From: Arsenophonus sp031446125
GTDB lineage: Bacteria; Pseudomonadota; Gammaproteobacteria; Enterobacterales; Enterobacteriaceae
Length of the DNA: 64,000 nt
Assembly (NCBI GenBank): GCA_031446125.1
Contig: CP132909.1
Location: 855,249 to 919,248 of the forward strand
Direction of reading: 5' to 3'
The translations under genes and the position numbers were made by a program. The notes under the pieces are model-generated. The model made no database searches, was not told where the DNA came from, and saw only the letters and a program-made list of their open reading frames with translations. Below, piece by piece: positions 38,057 through 48,468 of the stretch. Position 1 is the stretch's first letter. Each line of letters opens with the position of its first letter.

Positions 38057-39539
38057 CTATAGTCTCTTTAAATGCAACAATATTTAATTCATTCCAGATT
38101 TTATCGATTCGTTTTTTTATTTTTTCTGTCATCACAATTGGGTTTCCCCATATTCTTTGTGTCTCTCCTAACCATTTATTCGTTGCATCAAATCCTATTT
38201 TTGAACCTAAACCGGATATTGGTGATGCAAAGTCAAGATAATCTATAGGAGTATTTTTTATTATAACTGTATCTCTTGCAGGATCCATTCTAGTTGTGAT
38301 TGCCCAAATAACATCATGCCATTTACGAGCGTTAATATCTGCATCACAAACAATAATAAATTTAGTATAGATAAATTGATTTAAATAAGACCAAATACCC
38401 ATCATAATATGTTTAGGATGTCCAATATATTTTTTATGAATTGTTATTACAGCTAATCTATATGAACATGCTTCAGGAGGTAAATAAAAATCAATAATTT
38501 CTGGAAATTTTTTCTGCAATATAGGAATAAATATTTCATTTAGTGCAGCGCTTAATATACTAGGTTCATCAGGAGGTCGGCCTGTATAAGTTGAATGATA
38601 AATTGGTTTAAAACGTTGTGTTATATGTGTAACAGTAAAGACTGGGAATATATTGACTTCATTGTAATAACCTGTATGATCACCATGAGGTCCCTCTGGT
38701 GCTAATTCTTTGGGATTTATGTATCCCTCAAGAATTATTTCTGCATTTGCTGGCACTTCAAGTTCATTAGAAATACATTTTACGACTGTTGATCGACATC
38801 CTCGTAACAATCCGGCAAATGCATATTCAGAAAGCGTATCTGGAATTGGAGTGATTGCTGCTAAAATAGTTGCAGGATCAGCACCTAAAGCAACTGCTAC
38901 AGGAAAAGATTTTCCTGGATACTTTTTGCACCATTCTTGAAAATCTAATGCACCGCCACGATTTGATAACCAGCGCATAATTAGTTTATTTTTGCTTAAT
39001 AATTGTTGTCGATATATACCTAAGTTTTGACGTGGTTTGTTAGGTCCTTTAGTAATAGTTAATCCACATGTTATAAGTGGAGCTATATCATCTGGCCAAC
39101 AATGCATGATTGGAATACGAAAGAGATCAACATCATTGCCTCTTAAGATTTTTTCTTGGCACCCACCCCATCGTAATTTTTTGGTAGGCATATAAAAAAT
39201 TTGTTTAAATTTAGACAATTGTTTAATAAAATCAATAATTTTTTTTGGAGGTTCTGGTTCTCTTAAAAAAGCCAATAAATTACCAACTTCATTTAATAAT
39301 TTGATATTTTTTTTTCCCATCCCCATGGCTACTCGATGAGTAGTACCAAATAAATTGCAAAGTACAGGCATATTAAAACCTTTTGGATTTTCAAATAATA
39401 ATGTCGGTCCACCTGCTCGTAAAGTTCGATCTGCTATTTCCGTCATTTCCAAATAAGGGTCGACAGTATAAGTAATACGTTTTAATTCTTTTTTTTGTTC
39501 TAATATTAATAAAAAATGCCTTAGGTCATGGTATTTCAT
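38049..39539 (-). CDS. ubiD: 3-octaprenyl-4-hydroxybenzoate carboxy-lyase
   Basis: Decarboxylates the prenylated 4-hydroxybenzoate ring in ubiquinone synthesis, using prenylated FMN made by UbiX (not in this window). 496 residues (497 in E. coli). Family segments are seen throughout, for example GGPTLLFENPKGFNMPVL, NLGIYRQQLLSKNK, PEGPHGDHTGYYN and RMDPARDTVIIKNTP with the E-R-E type active-site region in the middle. Overlaps fre by 8 bases. rfaH and tatABCD, its enteric upstream neighbours, are absent. Confidence 0.97.
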   Translation of the reverse strand: MKYHDLRHFLLILEQKKELKRITYTVDPYLEMTEIADRTLRAGGPTLLFENPKGFNMPVLCNLFGTTHRVAMGMGKKNIKLLNEVGNLLAFLREPEPPKKIIDFIKQLSKFKQIFYMPTKKLRWGGCQEKILRGNDVDLFRIPIMHCWPDDIAPLITCGLTITKGPNKPRQNLGIYRQQLLSKNKLIMRWLSNRGGALDFQEWCKKYPGKSFPVAVALGADPATILAAITPIPDTLSEYAFAGLLRGCRSTVVKCISNELEVPANAEIILEGYINPKELAPEGPHGDHTGYYNEVNIFPVFTVTHITQRFKPIYHSTYTGRPPDEPSILSAALNEIFIPILQKKFPEIIDFYLPPEACSYRLAVITIHKKYIGHPKHIMMGIWSYLNQFIYTKFIIVCDADINARKWHDVIWAITTRMDPARDTVIIKNTPIDYLDFASPISGLGSKIGFDATNKWLGETQRIWGNPIVMTEKIKKRIDKIWNELNIVAFKETIDD

Positions 39540-40274
39540 GATATTTTTTAGTTTTAAATTTATAAAAGTTTTGTTAAAATATTTTTTTTGTATTATAAAT
39601 GGAAGTTTTTTTTATAAAAATAATTTTTAATATTTTTTTTTGTAAAACAATATAGTTTGACTAAAGATTTAAAGAGTTTTTATATATTTTTATAAAGTAT
39701 TTTGTTTATTATCCTATTTTTTTATAATGGATACAGCGATATGATTTTTTAATTAATATATTTTAAAAACTAAAAATTAATTTTTGATTTTTATTCATAA
39801 TTTTTATATAGTTAATATATTATAATTTTATACATTAATAATATGATATCATATTATCTTAATTTTATTTTTATAATTTTTTTATCTTTTTTGTGATTTA
39901 TTACAAAATAAAAAAATAAAAATTATTACTAAATAATGTATGTTTTTTATACGAAATCATATAAAAATGGTGTTTTTATGTGTATTCAAAATATAGTATA
40001 TAACTCTAAATTTTATATATGATAATTTTATTAATTAATTTTTAATATTACTTTTAAAAGATATTTTTTATTTACTGTGAAATATATTTTTTTTGTTTTT
40101 TTATTCATAATAAAAAGATTTAATATAAAGTAAGTTTTTGATTTTATAAAATTACATACTTTTTTATTAAGTAAATTTTAAATATAAAAATACATTTTAA
40201 ATGTATGATCATTTTTATATATTTTATTTTTAATTTTAATACGGTTTTATGGATATTTTATTGATATATTTTTT
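39540..40274. other. spacer at the former tatABC-tatD-rfaH position
   Basis: About 0.74 kb between ubiB and ubiD, where enterics have the twin-arginine translocase genes, tatD and rfaH. I see only A/T runs; these genes are deleted from this place. Confidence 0.6.
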
Positions 40275-41921
40275 TTAAAAAAAATCTTTTTTTATTATTT
40301 GAAACCACCCTATACTCCATGAAATTACACTAAAAAATATCAAAATAATGGCACTGATTGTAAAATTAAAAATTGCTAATATAGTTCCACATAATAAAGA
40401 AGTCGCACCCATACCAAATAAATAATATTTTTCTATTTTTTTGTTATTCTGTTTTTTAAAGTGAAAGTAATATTTTTCAATATTATCTTGTAAAGATGTA
40501 TGTTGGTTCAGTACTTGATACAATAATTGAGGAATTTCTGGTATTCTTTTTTTATAAAAACCAGGTGTTTGTTGTTTAAATGAATTAATAATACCTATGA
40601 ATCCTATTTCTTTTTGGATCCATTTATTTAGAAACGGTTTTGCAGTCTCCCAAAGATCTAAGCTTGGATATAGTTGTTTTCCTAAACCTTCAACATATAA
40701 CAAAGTTTTTTGAAATAGGAGTAATTGAGGTTGAACTTGCATATTAAAATGGCGTGCTGTATTAAATAAATGAAATAAAATATGACCAAATGAAATTTCT
40801 GCTAATGGTTTTCTAAAAATAGGTTCAAAAACTTCTCTAATGGCAAATTCAAAATCATGAATATCAGTATTACGTGGGATCCATCCTAAATTAATATGTA
40901 ATTGGGTTATTTTTTTGTAATCACGATTAAAGAAAGCAATAAGATTTTCTGCTAAATAAAATTTATCTTCTTGATTTAATGAACCTACAATGCCATAATC
41001 AATTCCTATATATTTTGGATTTTCTGGTTTTTTTTTGCTAATAAAAATATTTCCAGGGTGCATATCAGCATGAAAAAAACTATCACGAAACACTTGGGTA
41101 AAAAAAATATTAACTCCTCGCTCAGCTAATATTTTCATATTAATACCGTGTTTTTTTAATGCATGTATATCAGAAATAGGAATACCGTAAATACGTTCCA
41201 TAACCATAATGTTTTTACTGCAAAAATTTAAATATACTTTTGGGACATAAAGTATCGAACTGTTTTTAAAATTACGTTTTAATTGGATAGCATTAAATGC
41301 TTCACGTAATAAATTTAATTCATTAATTAACGTTTTTTCATATTCTTTTACAACGTCTTTTACCCGTAGATTTTTGCTACCAGATACAAGTGATATCCAA
41401 CTAGATAATTTATACATTAAATTAATATCAGCTTTTATGCTTAATAAAATATCTGGTCTTATTACTTTAATGACAATTTGTTGGTTGTTTTTTTTTAATT
41501 TTGCTGTATGTACTTGAGCTATAGATGCTGAAGCTAATGGAATTTCATTAAAATCTTTAAACCAATTTTCAATGGAGCCCCCCAATGATTTTTCAATATG
41601 TTGACGTGCTAATCGGCCATCAAAACTGATAACATTATTTTGTAAAAGTGCTAATTGATCAGAAATATTTGCTGAAAAAAGATCACGCCTAGTAGATAAC
41701 ATTTGACCAAATTTAATCCAAATTGGTCCTAAATCTTGTAAAGCTAAACGTAAACGTTCAGCGAATGATTTATCTTTGTGCTTATTGGATAACCAAAATA
41801 AGCAATAAGATAGTAATTTTAATGGCAAAGTAAATTTAATTTTTGGAATAATTTCGTCTAAACCATAATTTAAGAATATACGCATAATGAAATAAAACCG
41901 TTTAAGTTTTTTCGGTTTCAT
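40275..41921 (-). CDS. ubiB: UbiB, atypical kinase/ATPase of ubiquinone synthesis
   Basis: Membrane-anchored UbiB/ADCK-type protein required for ubiquinone synthesis, probably helping lipid precursors reach the soluble enzyme complex. 548 residues (546 in E. coli). The family-defining KFGQ motif is at 70-73 (IWIKFGQMLSTRRD), followed by SASIAQVHTA (Ala-rich loop), the ATP-site Lys in IVIKVIRP, MERIYGIP, SFFHADMHPGNIF and GIDYGIVGSL. Two hydrophobic helices at the C-terminus anchor it. GGAG precedes the ATG. Between ubiE and ubiB the gene ubiJ is degraded or lost. Confidence 0.97.
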   Translation of the reverse strand: MKPKKLKRFYFIMRIFLNYGLDEIIPKIKFTLPLKLLSYCLFWLSNKHKDKSFAERLRLALQDLGPIWIKFGQMLSTRRDLFSANISDQLALLQNNVISFDGRLARQHIEKSLGGSIENWFKDFNEIPLASASIAQVHTAKLKKNNQQIVIKVIRPDILLSIKADINLMYKLSSWISLVSGSKNLRVKDVVKEYEKTLINELNLLREAFNAIQLKRNFKNSSILYVPKVYLNFCSKNIMVMERIYGIPISDIHALKKHGINMKILAERGVNIFFTQVFRDSFFHADMHPGNIFISKKKPENPKYIGIDYGIVGSLNQEDKFYLAENLIAFFNRDYKKITQLHINLGWIPRNTDIHDFEFAIREVFEPIFRKPLAEISFGHILFHLFNTARHFNMQVQPQLLLFQKTLLYVEGLGKQLYPSLDLWETAKPFLNKWIQKEIGFIGIINSFKQQTPGFYKKRIPEIPQLLYQVLNQHTSLQDNIEKYYFHFKKQNNKKIEKYYLFGMGATSLLCGTILAIFNFTISAIILIFFSVISWSIGWFQIIKKDFF

Positions 41922-42470
41922 ATTTTTTCTCCATTTTTTGCAAACTTTTTTTTATTTATAATATTTTCTTTTAATTTTTTAACTTTTTAATCATTTTTAG
42001 AATATATTTTTGTTTTGTATATTTGTAAATTTTGTAATATCTTTTTATTTAAAAATTGATTTTTTATAATATTTATTATGTTATTTTTAAATAGCTATTT
42101 TAGAAAAAATATCTTAAAAATCAGAAGAAAAATCAGTAAAAAATATTTTTTTAGTAAAAAGTTTTTTAAAGATTACAAAAGATTTTAAAAATAATAGATA
42201 ATACTGTATTTAATAAATTAAAAAGTCTTGAAAAAACATTTGACATGTTATATATTTATGACATAAAAGATATATTAGAAAACTTGTTTTTTATTTATAT
42301 ATTTTAAAAATTTCTTTATATTTTTATTTTACTAAAAATATATTATTTTTAATTTTTAAAAAATATGTTAAAATAAAAATATTTTTTGCTATTTTAATAG
42401 CATATCATTTATATATTCCATTATAGATATACTCTTTTTATTTAAAAAATCGTTATAAAGATATTGATTT
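41922..42470 (-). other. spacer with a possible worn ubiJ fragment
   Basis: About 0.55 kb between ubiE and ubiB; enterics have ubiJ here. On the minus strand from 42246 to 42114, two frames joined by a shift read MSNVFSRLFNLLNTVLS then FKKLFTKKIFFTDF, which loosely follow the UbiJ N-terminus (LLNT, then LLGKVLRVE). The match is short, so a ubiJ relic is only possible. Confidence 0.3.
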
Positions 42471-43202
42471 TTAAAATTTAAATCCTCTATGTAAAGCAAC
42501 AATACCTCCAGTCATATTAGTATATGAAACTTTTTTAAATCCAACGAACTCCATCATTTTTTTTATTGTTGTTTGATCTGGATGCATGCGAATTGATTTT
42601 GCCAAATAACGATAGCTATCAGCATCTTTTGTAATTATTTCTCCTAGAGGTGGTAGAATATTAAAAGAATAAAGATCAAAAATTTTTTGTAAAAATGGAG
42701 AAATCGGTTTTGAAAATTCTAGTATTAATAAACGACCACCTGATTTTAATACTCTGAACATAGATTGTAGGGCTTTTTCTTTTTTAGTGATATTACGTAA
42801 ACCAAAAGAAATACTGATACAATCAAAATAGTTATCAGGAAATGGTAATTCTTCAGCATTAGCTTGAATATAATAAACATTACCAATAATACCTATATTA
42901 CGAAGTTTTTTACGTCCTCTTTCTATCATAGAATTATTAATGTCTACTAAAATAATTTTGCCTGTTTTACCAATTATTTGTGAAAATTTAGCTGTTAAAT
43001 CTCCAGTTCCACCGGCAAGGTCTAAAATAATTTGTCCGCTACATGCTCCACTTGTTTTTATTGTAAAATTTTTCCAAATTCTATGTATACCAAATGACAT
43101 TAAATCATTCATTAAATCATATTTACTTGCGACGGAATGAAAAACGGAGTCTACTATTTTTTTATGTTTATCTTTATAATAATTAAAATATTTTTTCTTC
43201 AT
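42471..43202 (-). CDS. ubiE: ubiquinone/menaquinone C-methyltransferase
   Basis: SAM-dependent C-methylation of the ubiquinone ring (and of demethylmenaquinone where present). 243 residues; slightly shorter at the N-terminus than the 251 of E. coli. Motifs: FHSVASKYDLMNDLMSFGIH, SAM motif I LDLAGGTGDLT (60-70), NAEELPFPDNYFDCISISFG, and LEFSKP. The C-terminus RMHPDQTTIKKMM ... VALHRGFKF is conserved. Lies between rmuC and ubiB, as in enterics. Confidence 0.97.
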   Translation of the reverse strand: MKKKYFNYYKDKHKKIVDSVFHSVASKYDLMNDLMSFGIHRIWKNFTIKTSGACSGQIILDLAGGTGDLTAKFSQIIGKTGKIILVDINNSMIERGRKKLRNIGIIGNVYYIQANAEELPFPDNYFDCISISFGLRNITKKEKALQSMFRVLKSGGRLLILEFSKPISPFLQKIFDLYSFNILPPLGEIITKDADSYRYLAKSIRMHPDQTTIKKMMEFVGFKKVSYTNMTGGIVALHRGFKF

Positions 43203-43288
43203 TTGATTTTTTATATTATGAATGAGTTATTTTATGATAATGATGGTTAATATTTTTTATAAAAATTTTTTTTTTATACATATTTAAT

Positions 43289-44620
43289 TTATTCATCAAA
43301 TGTTGTCTCAATTGGACGTTTGACTGTTATTCCTAATTCTTTTAAAGTTTCTGCTTGATGAATTAAATTACCCTTTCCTTCTGTTAATTTTTTAATAGCC
43401 GATTGATAATGAATTTGTGCTTTTGTTAAGCTTTGGCCTATAATTTGCATATCATTAATAAATAATCTTATTTTGTCGTATATTTTTGCAGCACGGTCTG
43501 CTATTAATTGGGCATTTTGACATTGTTTTTCATAACGCCATAAATTATTAATGGTACGTATAGCTACTAATAAAGTTGAAGGACAGACAAGTAAAATATT
43601 ATTTTTTAATCCTTCTTCAATTAATTCAGGTGCCTTACGTAAAGTTATTAAATAAGCAGGTTCTAATGGAATAAACATTAGGATATAATCTAGTGTTTTT
43701 AGTCCATTTAATTCGTGGTATTCTTTTTTTCCTAGTTCTTTGATATGATTTTTGACTGAAAGGATATGTTCTCGCAATGCAATAGTTTTTTCTTCTTCAT
43801 TTTCACTGTTAAAGTAACGTTCATAGGCAGTTAGTGACATTTTAGCATCTATGATAATATCTTTGTTTTTTGGTAAATGAATAATTACATCTGGTTGATA
43901 ATGATGATTATTTGTATTTTTGTTGATTCTAACTTGAGTTTGGAATTCATGTCCTTCTCTTAAACCTGAATCTTCTAATATACGAGAAAGAATTATTTCA
44001 CCCCAATTTCCCTGGATTTTATTATCACCTTTAAGAGCTTTTGTGAGATTAGTGGTTTCTTTTGTGATTTCTATATTTAGTTTTTGAAGTCGATTAATTT
44101 CATGTATAAGTGTATAACGTTCTTTTTCTTCTTTGCTAAAATTATTATTTATCTGATTTCGAAAGTTTTCTAATTGTTCACGAAATGGTTTTAATAGTGT
44201 AATTAGATTTTGATGGTTTTGTTCAGAAACCCTGCGTTCATTTTTTTCAAAAATGCGATTTGCTAAATTTTCAAATTGGATATTTAAACGTTCTTCATTA
44301 TTTAATAATAAATGTTGTTTTTCTGCAAAAGATAATCGTGTTTCTTCAAGTCTGGTCATAACTTCTTTTAATTTTATTTCTTGATGTTGATTAATTTTTT
44401 GTTGTGTTTGTAATTCTTGAATAAGATTTTCACACTTAATTTTCCATTTTTCTGAATTAGAAAATTTTTCTTTATAATTATTTTTATATAGAGTATACAG
44501 ATTTTGTAATTCTATTTTTTTTTTGTTAATTTTTTTTCTTGTGTAAAAGAGTAGTAAAATGCTACTAAAAAATATTCCTGTGAAAAATCCAATCATTGCG
44601 TATAATAAGTAAACATTCAT
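43289..44620 (-). CDS. rmuC: DNA recombination protein RmuC
   Basis: RmuC limits rearrangements at inverted repeats; a nuclease role is proposed from its fold. 443 residues (about 475 in E. coli). N-terminal membrane helix (about 4-27), long coiled coil (about 30-205, rich in Gln/Glu/Lys), then the restriction-endonuclease-like core with GNWGEIILSRILEDSG, QPDVIIHLPKNKDIIIDAK (putative catalytic Asp...DAK) and DYILMFIPLEPAY. The C-terminal tail is shortened. AGGAAA precedes the ATG. Heads the rmuC-ubiE-ubiB group, 86 bases before ubiE. Confidence 0.95.
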   Translation of the reverse strand: MNVYLLYAMIGFFTGIFFSSILLLFYTRKKINKKKIELQNLYTLYKNNYKEKFSNSEKWKIKCENLIQELQTQQKINQHQEIKLKEVMTRLEETRLSFAEKQHLLLNNEERLNIQFENLANRIFEKNERRVSEQNHQNLITLLKPFREQLENFRNQINNNFSKEEKERYTLIHEINRLQKLNIEITKETTNLTKALKGDNKIQGNWGEIILSRILEDSGLREGHEFQTQVRINKNTNNHHYQPDVIIHLPKNKDIIIDAKMSLTAYERYFNSENEEEKTIALREHILSVKNHIKELGKKEYHELNGLKTLDYILMFIPLEPAYLITLRKAPELIEEGLKNNILLVCPSTLLVAIRTINNLWRYEKQCQNAQLIADRAAKIYDKIRLFINDMQIIGQSLTKAQIHYQSAIKKLTEGKGNLIHQAETLKELGITVKRPIETTFDE

Positions 44621-45723
44621 TTAGATTTCCTATATTAATTCATTGATATATATCAAATATTTTAAAAATGAATATTTTTATAAGAGAATGATATTATTTT
44701 ATCTCTATGAAATAGATATTATAAATTAAATTATTATTTTGTAATACTGATTCAATTAAATATAATATTTAATTATGATTTCAATAAATTTATTCCTCTT
44801 ACTTTTTAGAATAAAAAAATTTATAATACAATATAAGATATTTTTATATCATGAAAATATGGAATATAAAGATTAGTTAGTAATTAATTATATACTATTA
44901 TTTTATTTTTTGTTTATTTATATATTATATATTAATTAAACAATTTAATTAATATGAATATGATTTATTTCATAAAGAAAATCTGTAATTTAAATTATAT
45001 CTTCTGATTATAAGATATTTTTAAGTAAAAATTATTTTTGTACATTTCTTTTTTAAAATAACTATGTGTTTTTTTGAATAAAAAATTCATATTTTTTTAA
45101 GTTTAATGAAGATTATTAAAAAGATTATTCAATATAAGATTATTTGATATAGTAATTAAGATTTTTAAGTTTATTTTATTTATATTAATTATTATAACGA
45201 ATTGATTTTAATAATTTTTTGTAAAAATTTTTTTTAAAATAACTTAAAAAGTTTTTATTTTTTTGTTATTTAATTAATTTTTTTAATTTTATATCTAAAT
45301 ATATATTTTAAATTTAGAGTATAAATAATATTTTTCTTTAAAATCAGTATAATAATGCATCATAATGATAAAGTGAATTTATTAATATTGGTACTTTTGG
45401 AAAAAGTATTGTATAAATTTTAAAATACGTTTTATTATGATAGTGGCATCGGTTAAATATTAAAAATATATAAATTTTGTATAGACTCTAAAAATATTAT
45501 TGGTATATCTTTTAATTTTTTATGTTTTTCATTTATCTATCGATTTTTTTGAATCAGTTTTTTAAATCCATGATTTTTTATAATTATGTAAACATATATA
45601 AATCTCATTTAATTCTTCATTAATCATTGTAAATAATAATCATTTTTTAGTTATTTTTGCTAAAAAAAATATTTAGGAATTATAAGATGAATATTAGAAT
45701 TGGATTCTAAAGGTATCCTTCTG
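44621..45723. other. AT-rich spacer between divergent rmuC and trkH
   Basis: About 1.1 kb. In E. coli pepQ and yigZ precede trkH; neither can be seen here. Just before trkH an eight-codon mini-ORF (45687-45710, MNIRIGF) ends at the trkH ribosome site; it is probably chance. Confidence 0.55.
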
Positions 45724-47175
45724 ATGCATTTTCGATCTATTATTAGAATTGTTGGACTATTGGTTATCTTATTTTCTTTTACGATGATTATTCCTGGAAT
45801 AGTGTCATTAATTTATCGAGATGGTGCAGGACGGGCTTTTACCCAAACTTTTGTTTTAACATTCAGTATAGGTTTATTATTATGGATACCAAATAGAAAT
45901 AGTAAATATGATTTAAAATCTAAAGAAGGTTTTTTAATTGTTGTATTATTTTGGACAGTATTAGGCAGTGTAGGTGCTTTACCTTTTATTTTTTCAGATC
46001 AGCTACATATTTCTATTACAGATGCTTTTTTTGAATCTTTTTCTGGTTTAACAACTACTGGAGCAACAACATTAGTCGGATTAGATAGATTGCCAAAGGC
46101 AATACTTTTTTATAGACAAATGTTACAGTGGTTAGGAGGAATGGGAATTATTGTTTTGGCAGTAGCGATACTACCTCTATTAGGTATAGGTGGTATGCAA
46201 CTTTATCGTGCAGAAATGCCTGGTCCAGTAAAAGATCATAAAATGCGTCCTAGAATTGCAGAAACTGCTAAAACACTTTGGTTAATATATGTTTTTTTGA
46301 CCATAATATGTGCATTAGCATTATGGAGTAGTGGTATGGATATTTTTGATGCTATTGCACATAGTTTTTCTACTATAGCTATTGGTGGATTTTCTACACA
46401 TGATGATAATATTGGTTATTTTGATAACTCCTCCATTAACATAATTATTGCCATTTTTTTATTAATTTCAGGTTGCAATTTTGGTCTTCATTTTATTTTT
46501 TTATCTGGTCGTAATTTTAGAGTTTATTGGCATGATCCTGAATTTAGAATGTTTATAGGTTTTCAATTTGTTTTAATTATTATTTGTATTTCAGTACTTT
46601 TGTATTATTCAGTGTATCAATCATTTTTGGAAACATTTAATCAAGCTTTTTTTCAAGTTGTTTCTGTGACAACAACAGGAGGTTTCAGTACAGATGGTTT
46701 TGCAAATTGGCCAATTTTTTTGCCGATATTGTTGCTGTACGCTTCTTTCGTTGGTGGGTGCGCTGGATCAACTGGAGGCGGTTTAAAAGTCATTAGAATT
46801 TTATTATTATTTTTGCAAGGTTCACGTGAATTAAAACGTTTAGTTCATCCAAATGCTGTTTATAAGATTAAATTAGGTTTTAGAACATTGCCTGAATGTA
46901 TTATTGAAGCAGTTTGGGGTTTTTTTTCTGCTTATGCCTTAGTTTTTGTGATTAGTTTATTATTATTAATAGCAACAGGAGTAGATGAATTCTCTGCTTT
47001 TTCGGCAATTGCTTCAACATTAAATAATCTAGGATCAGGATTAGGGATAGTGGCAGAAAATTTTACTAGTATGAATTCAACAGGAAAATGGATTTTAATT
47101 TTTACTATGTTATTTGGAAGATTAGAAGTGTTTACTGTGCTTGTACTTTTTACTCCAACATTCTGGAGGGAATAG
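45724..47175 (+). CDS. trkH: Trk potassium uptake membrane subunit
   Basis: Channel-like potassium transporter of the inner membrane; works with the gating ring protein TrkA, which is not in this window. I place the start at 45724 (MHFRSIIRIVGLL), which matches E. coli exactly in place and gives 483 residues, the E. coli length; an AAAGG lies about ten bases ahead. Four P-loop repeats with selectivity-filter segments TTTGATT, IAIGGFSTHD, TTTGGFSTDGF and NNLGSGLG; about ten membrane helices. GGCAGSTGGGLKVIR is intact. Followed by hemG as in enterics. Confidence 0.97.
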   Translation: MHFRSIIRIVGLLVILFSFTMIIPGIVSLIYRDGAGRAFTQTFVLTFSIGLLLWIPNRNSKYDLKSKEGFLIVVLFWTVLGSVGALPFIFSDQLHISITDAFFESFSGLTTTGATTLVGLDRLPKAILFYRQMLQWLGGMGIIVLAVAILPLLGIGGMQLYRAEMPGPVKDHKMRPRIAETAKTLWLIYVFLTIICALALWSSGMDIFDAIAHSFSTIAIGGFSTHDDNIGYFDNSSINIIIAIFLLISGCNFGLHFIFLSGRNFRVYWHDPEFRMFIGFQFVLIIICISVLLYYSVYQSFLETFNQAFFQVVSVTTTGGFSTDGFANWPIFLPILLLYASFVGGCAGSTGGGLKVIRILLLFLQGSRELKRLVHPNAVYKIKLGFRTLPECIIEAVWGFFSAYALVFVISLLLLIATGVDEFSAFSAIASTLNNLGSGLGIVAENFTSMNSTGKWILIFTMLFGRLEVFTVLVLFTPTFWRE

Positions 47176-47206
47176 TTATTACTGAAATAAAAATATAGGC
47201 AATCTT

Positions 47207-47731
47207 ATGAGTTATTTATTGTTATATTCAGGAAAATATGGCCAAACTAAAAAAATAATCTTTAAAATTTCTGAATATCTAAAGAAAGAAGATAAAGTAT
47301 GTGATGTACAAAATTTAAATATTCTGACAAAATGTGATTTTTCTTGTTATTCGAAAGTATTAATTGGTGCTTCAGTATATTATGGTCGTTTTAATCCTGC
47401 TGTTATAAATTTTGTTAATCAGTATAAAAAACAGTTGAATATGATGCCAACTGCATTTTATGGAGTAAATTTAACAGCAAGAAAAAAAGGAAAAGATAAA
47501 ACTGAAACAAATATTTATATGATTCAATTTTTATCGAAAATTTCTTGGAAACCTACTATCAATGCTGTATTTGCAGGCGCGTTGTGTTACTCTAATTATA
47601 AATGGTTTGATCGTATAATGATTCAATTTATTATGCGCATTAGTAACAGAAAAGTTGATCTTAAAAAAAACATTGAATATACAGATTGGAAAAAAGTAAA
47701 AGATTTTTCAAATAAGTTTAATGGATTATAG
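47207..47731 (+). CDS. hemG: menaquinone/ubiquinone-dependent protoporphyrinogen IX dehydrogenase
   Basis: Oxidises protoporphyrinogen IX to protoporphyrin IX in heme synthesis, passing electrons to the quinone pool. 174 residues (181 in E. coli). Long-chain flavodoxin-like fold; FMN phosphate loop SGKYGQT (8-14), GASVYYGRFNPAV and the HemG-specific insertion around VNLTARKKGKDKTETN, then AGALCYSNYKWFDRIMIQFIM. Starts 31 bases after trkH with TAGG ahead. In enterics an rRNA operon follows hemG; here only a spacer and tRNA-Trp follow. Confidence 0.96.
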   Translation: MSYLLLYSGKYGQTKKIIFKISEYLKKEDKVCDVQNLNILTKCDFSCYSKVLIGASVYYGRFNPAVINFVNQYKKQLNMMPTAFYGVNLTARKKGKDKTETNIYMIQFLSKISWKPTINAVFAGALCYSNYKWFDRIMIQFIMRISNRKVDLKKNIEYTDWKKVKDFSNKFNGL

Positions 47732-48392
47732 TTAAAATATATTTTTTTAAAATCTTTTTTATATTATTAATATTTTAATATATCATGATTTTTTTTATTA
47801 ATTGTTAGTAATTTGATAAATAAAAATTATTTTTAATACATGTTTTACTTGTTATAAACAAATAGAATTTTTTTGTTGCTAAATTTTTATTTATATGATC
47901 AAGTAATTGTTAAAATGATTATTGATTATAAATATAGGATTTTAAATATCATATATTTCTTATTTTAAAATAATATTAAACTATTTATTTTTAAATTTAT
48001 AAAAATTATTTATGGGTATTTTATGAGTCACTTAATTATAAATTTTATTTGGATAATTTAATATAATTTTTGTAGATTAAAAAGATTGAATGAAATAAAA
48101 AATAAAGCAATTTTTACTTTAAAAATTTTTTGTAAAGCATAATAAAATTATAACTTCGAATTTTTTGTATAATTGATAGTAAAATATAGATTTTAATTTT
48201 TAATACTTTTTATCATATTATTATTTTTTGATATGTTTCATGTTTTAAAAAGATTTTTTATCTTTTATTCATTTTTTCAAAATCGATATATAAAATTGGT
48301 ATTATTAAAAATAATAAATAAGTTAAGCAATTTTAGTTGATAAAATTATTTTCATAATTAATTATTTGTACGTTTATGTTTTATTTTTATAA
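47732..48392. other. spacer between hemG and tRNA-Trp, likely rRNA operon scar
   Basis: About 0.66 kb, A/T-rich, no rRNA sequence seen. In several enterics an rRNA operon follows trkH-hemG, and some rRNA operons end in aspT-trpT. The arrangement here suggests an rRNA operon was excised with its last tRNA left. Confidence 0.5.
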
Positions 48393-48468
48393 AGGGGCAT
48401 AGTTCAATTGGTAGAGCGCCGGTCTCCAAAACCGGTGGTTGGGAGTTCAAGTCTCTCTGCCCCTGCCA
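48393..48468 (+). tRNA. trpT: tRNA-Trp (anticodon CCA)
   Basis: Standard cloverleaf: AGGGGCA acceptor arm, GTTC/GAGC D stem region, CCGGT/ACCGG anticodon stem with loop CTCCAAA (anticodon CCA), GGGAG/CTCTC-type T stem, TGCCCCT, discriminator G and encoded CCA (48466-48468). Compared with E. coli trpT the last acceptor pair is A-T instead of G-C, changed on both sides, so the stem is kept. Upstream is a 0.66-kb spacer, downstream sodA. Confidence 0.97.

Noticed and set aside
45687..45710. Mini-ORF MNIRIGF upstream of trkH as a leader peptide
   Set aside because: Too short, no known counterpart, and its stop simply overlaps the trkH ribosome site; most likely chance.
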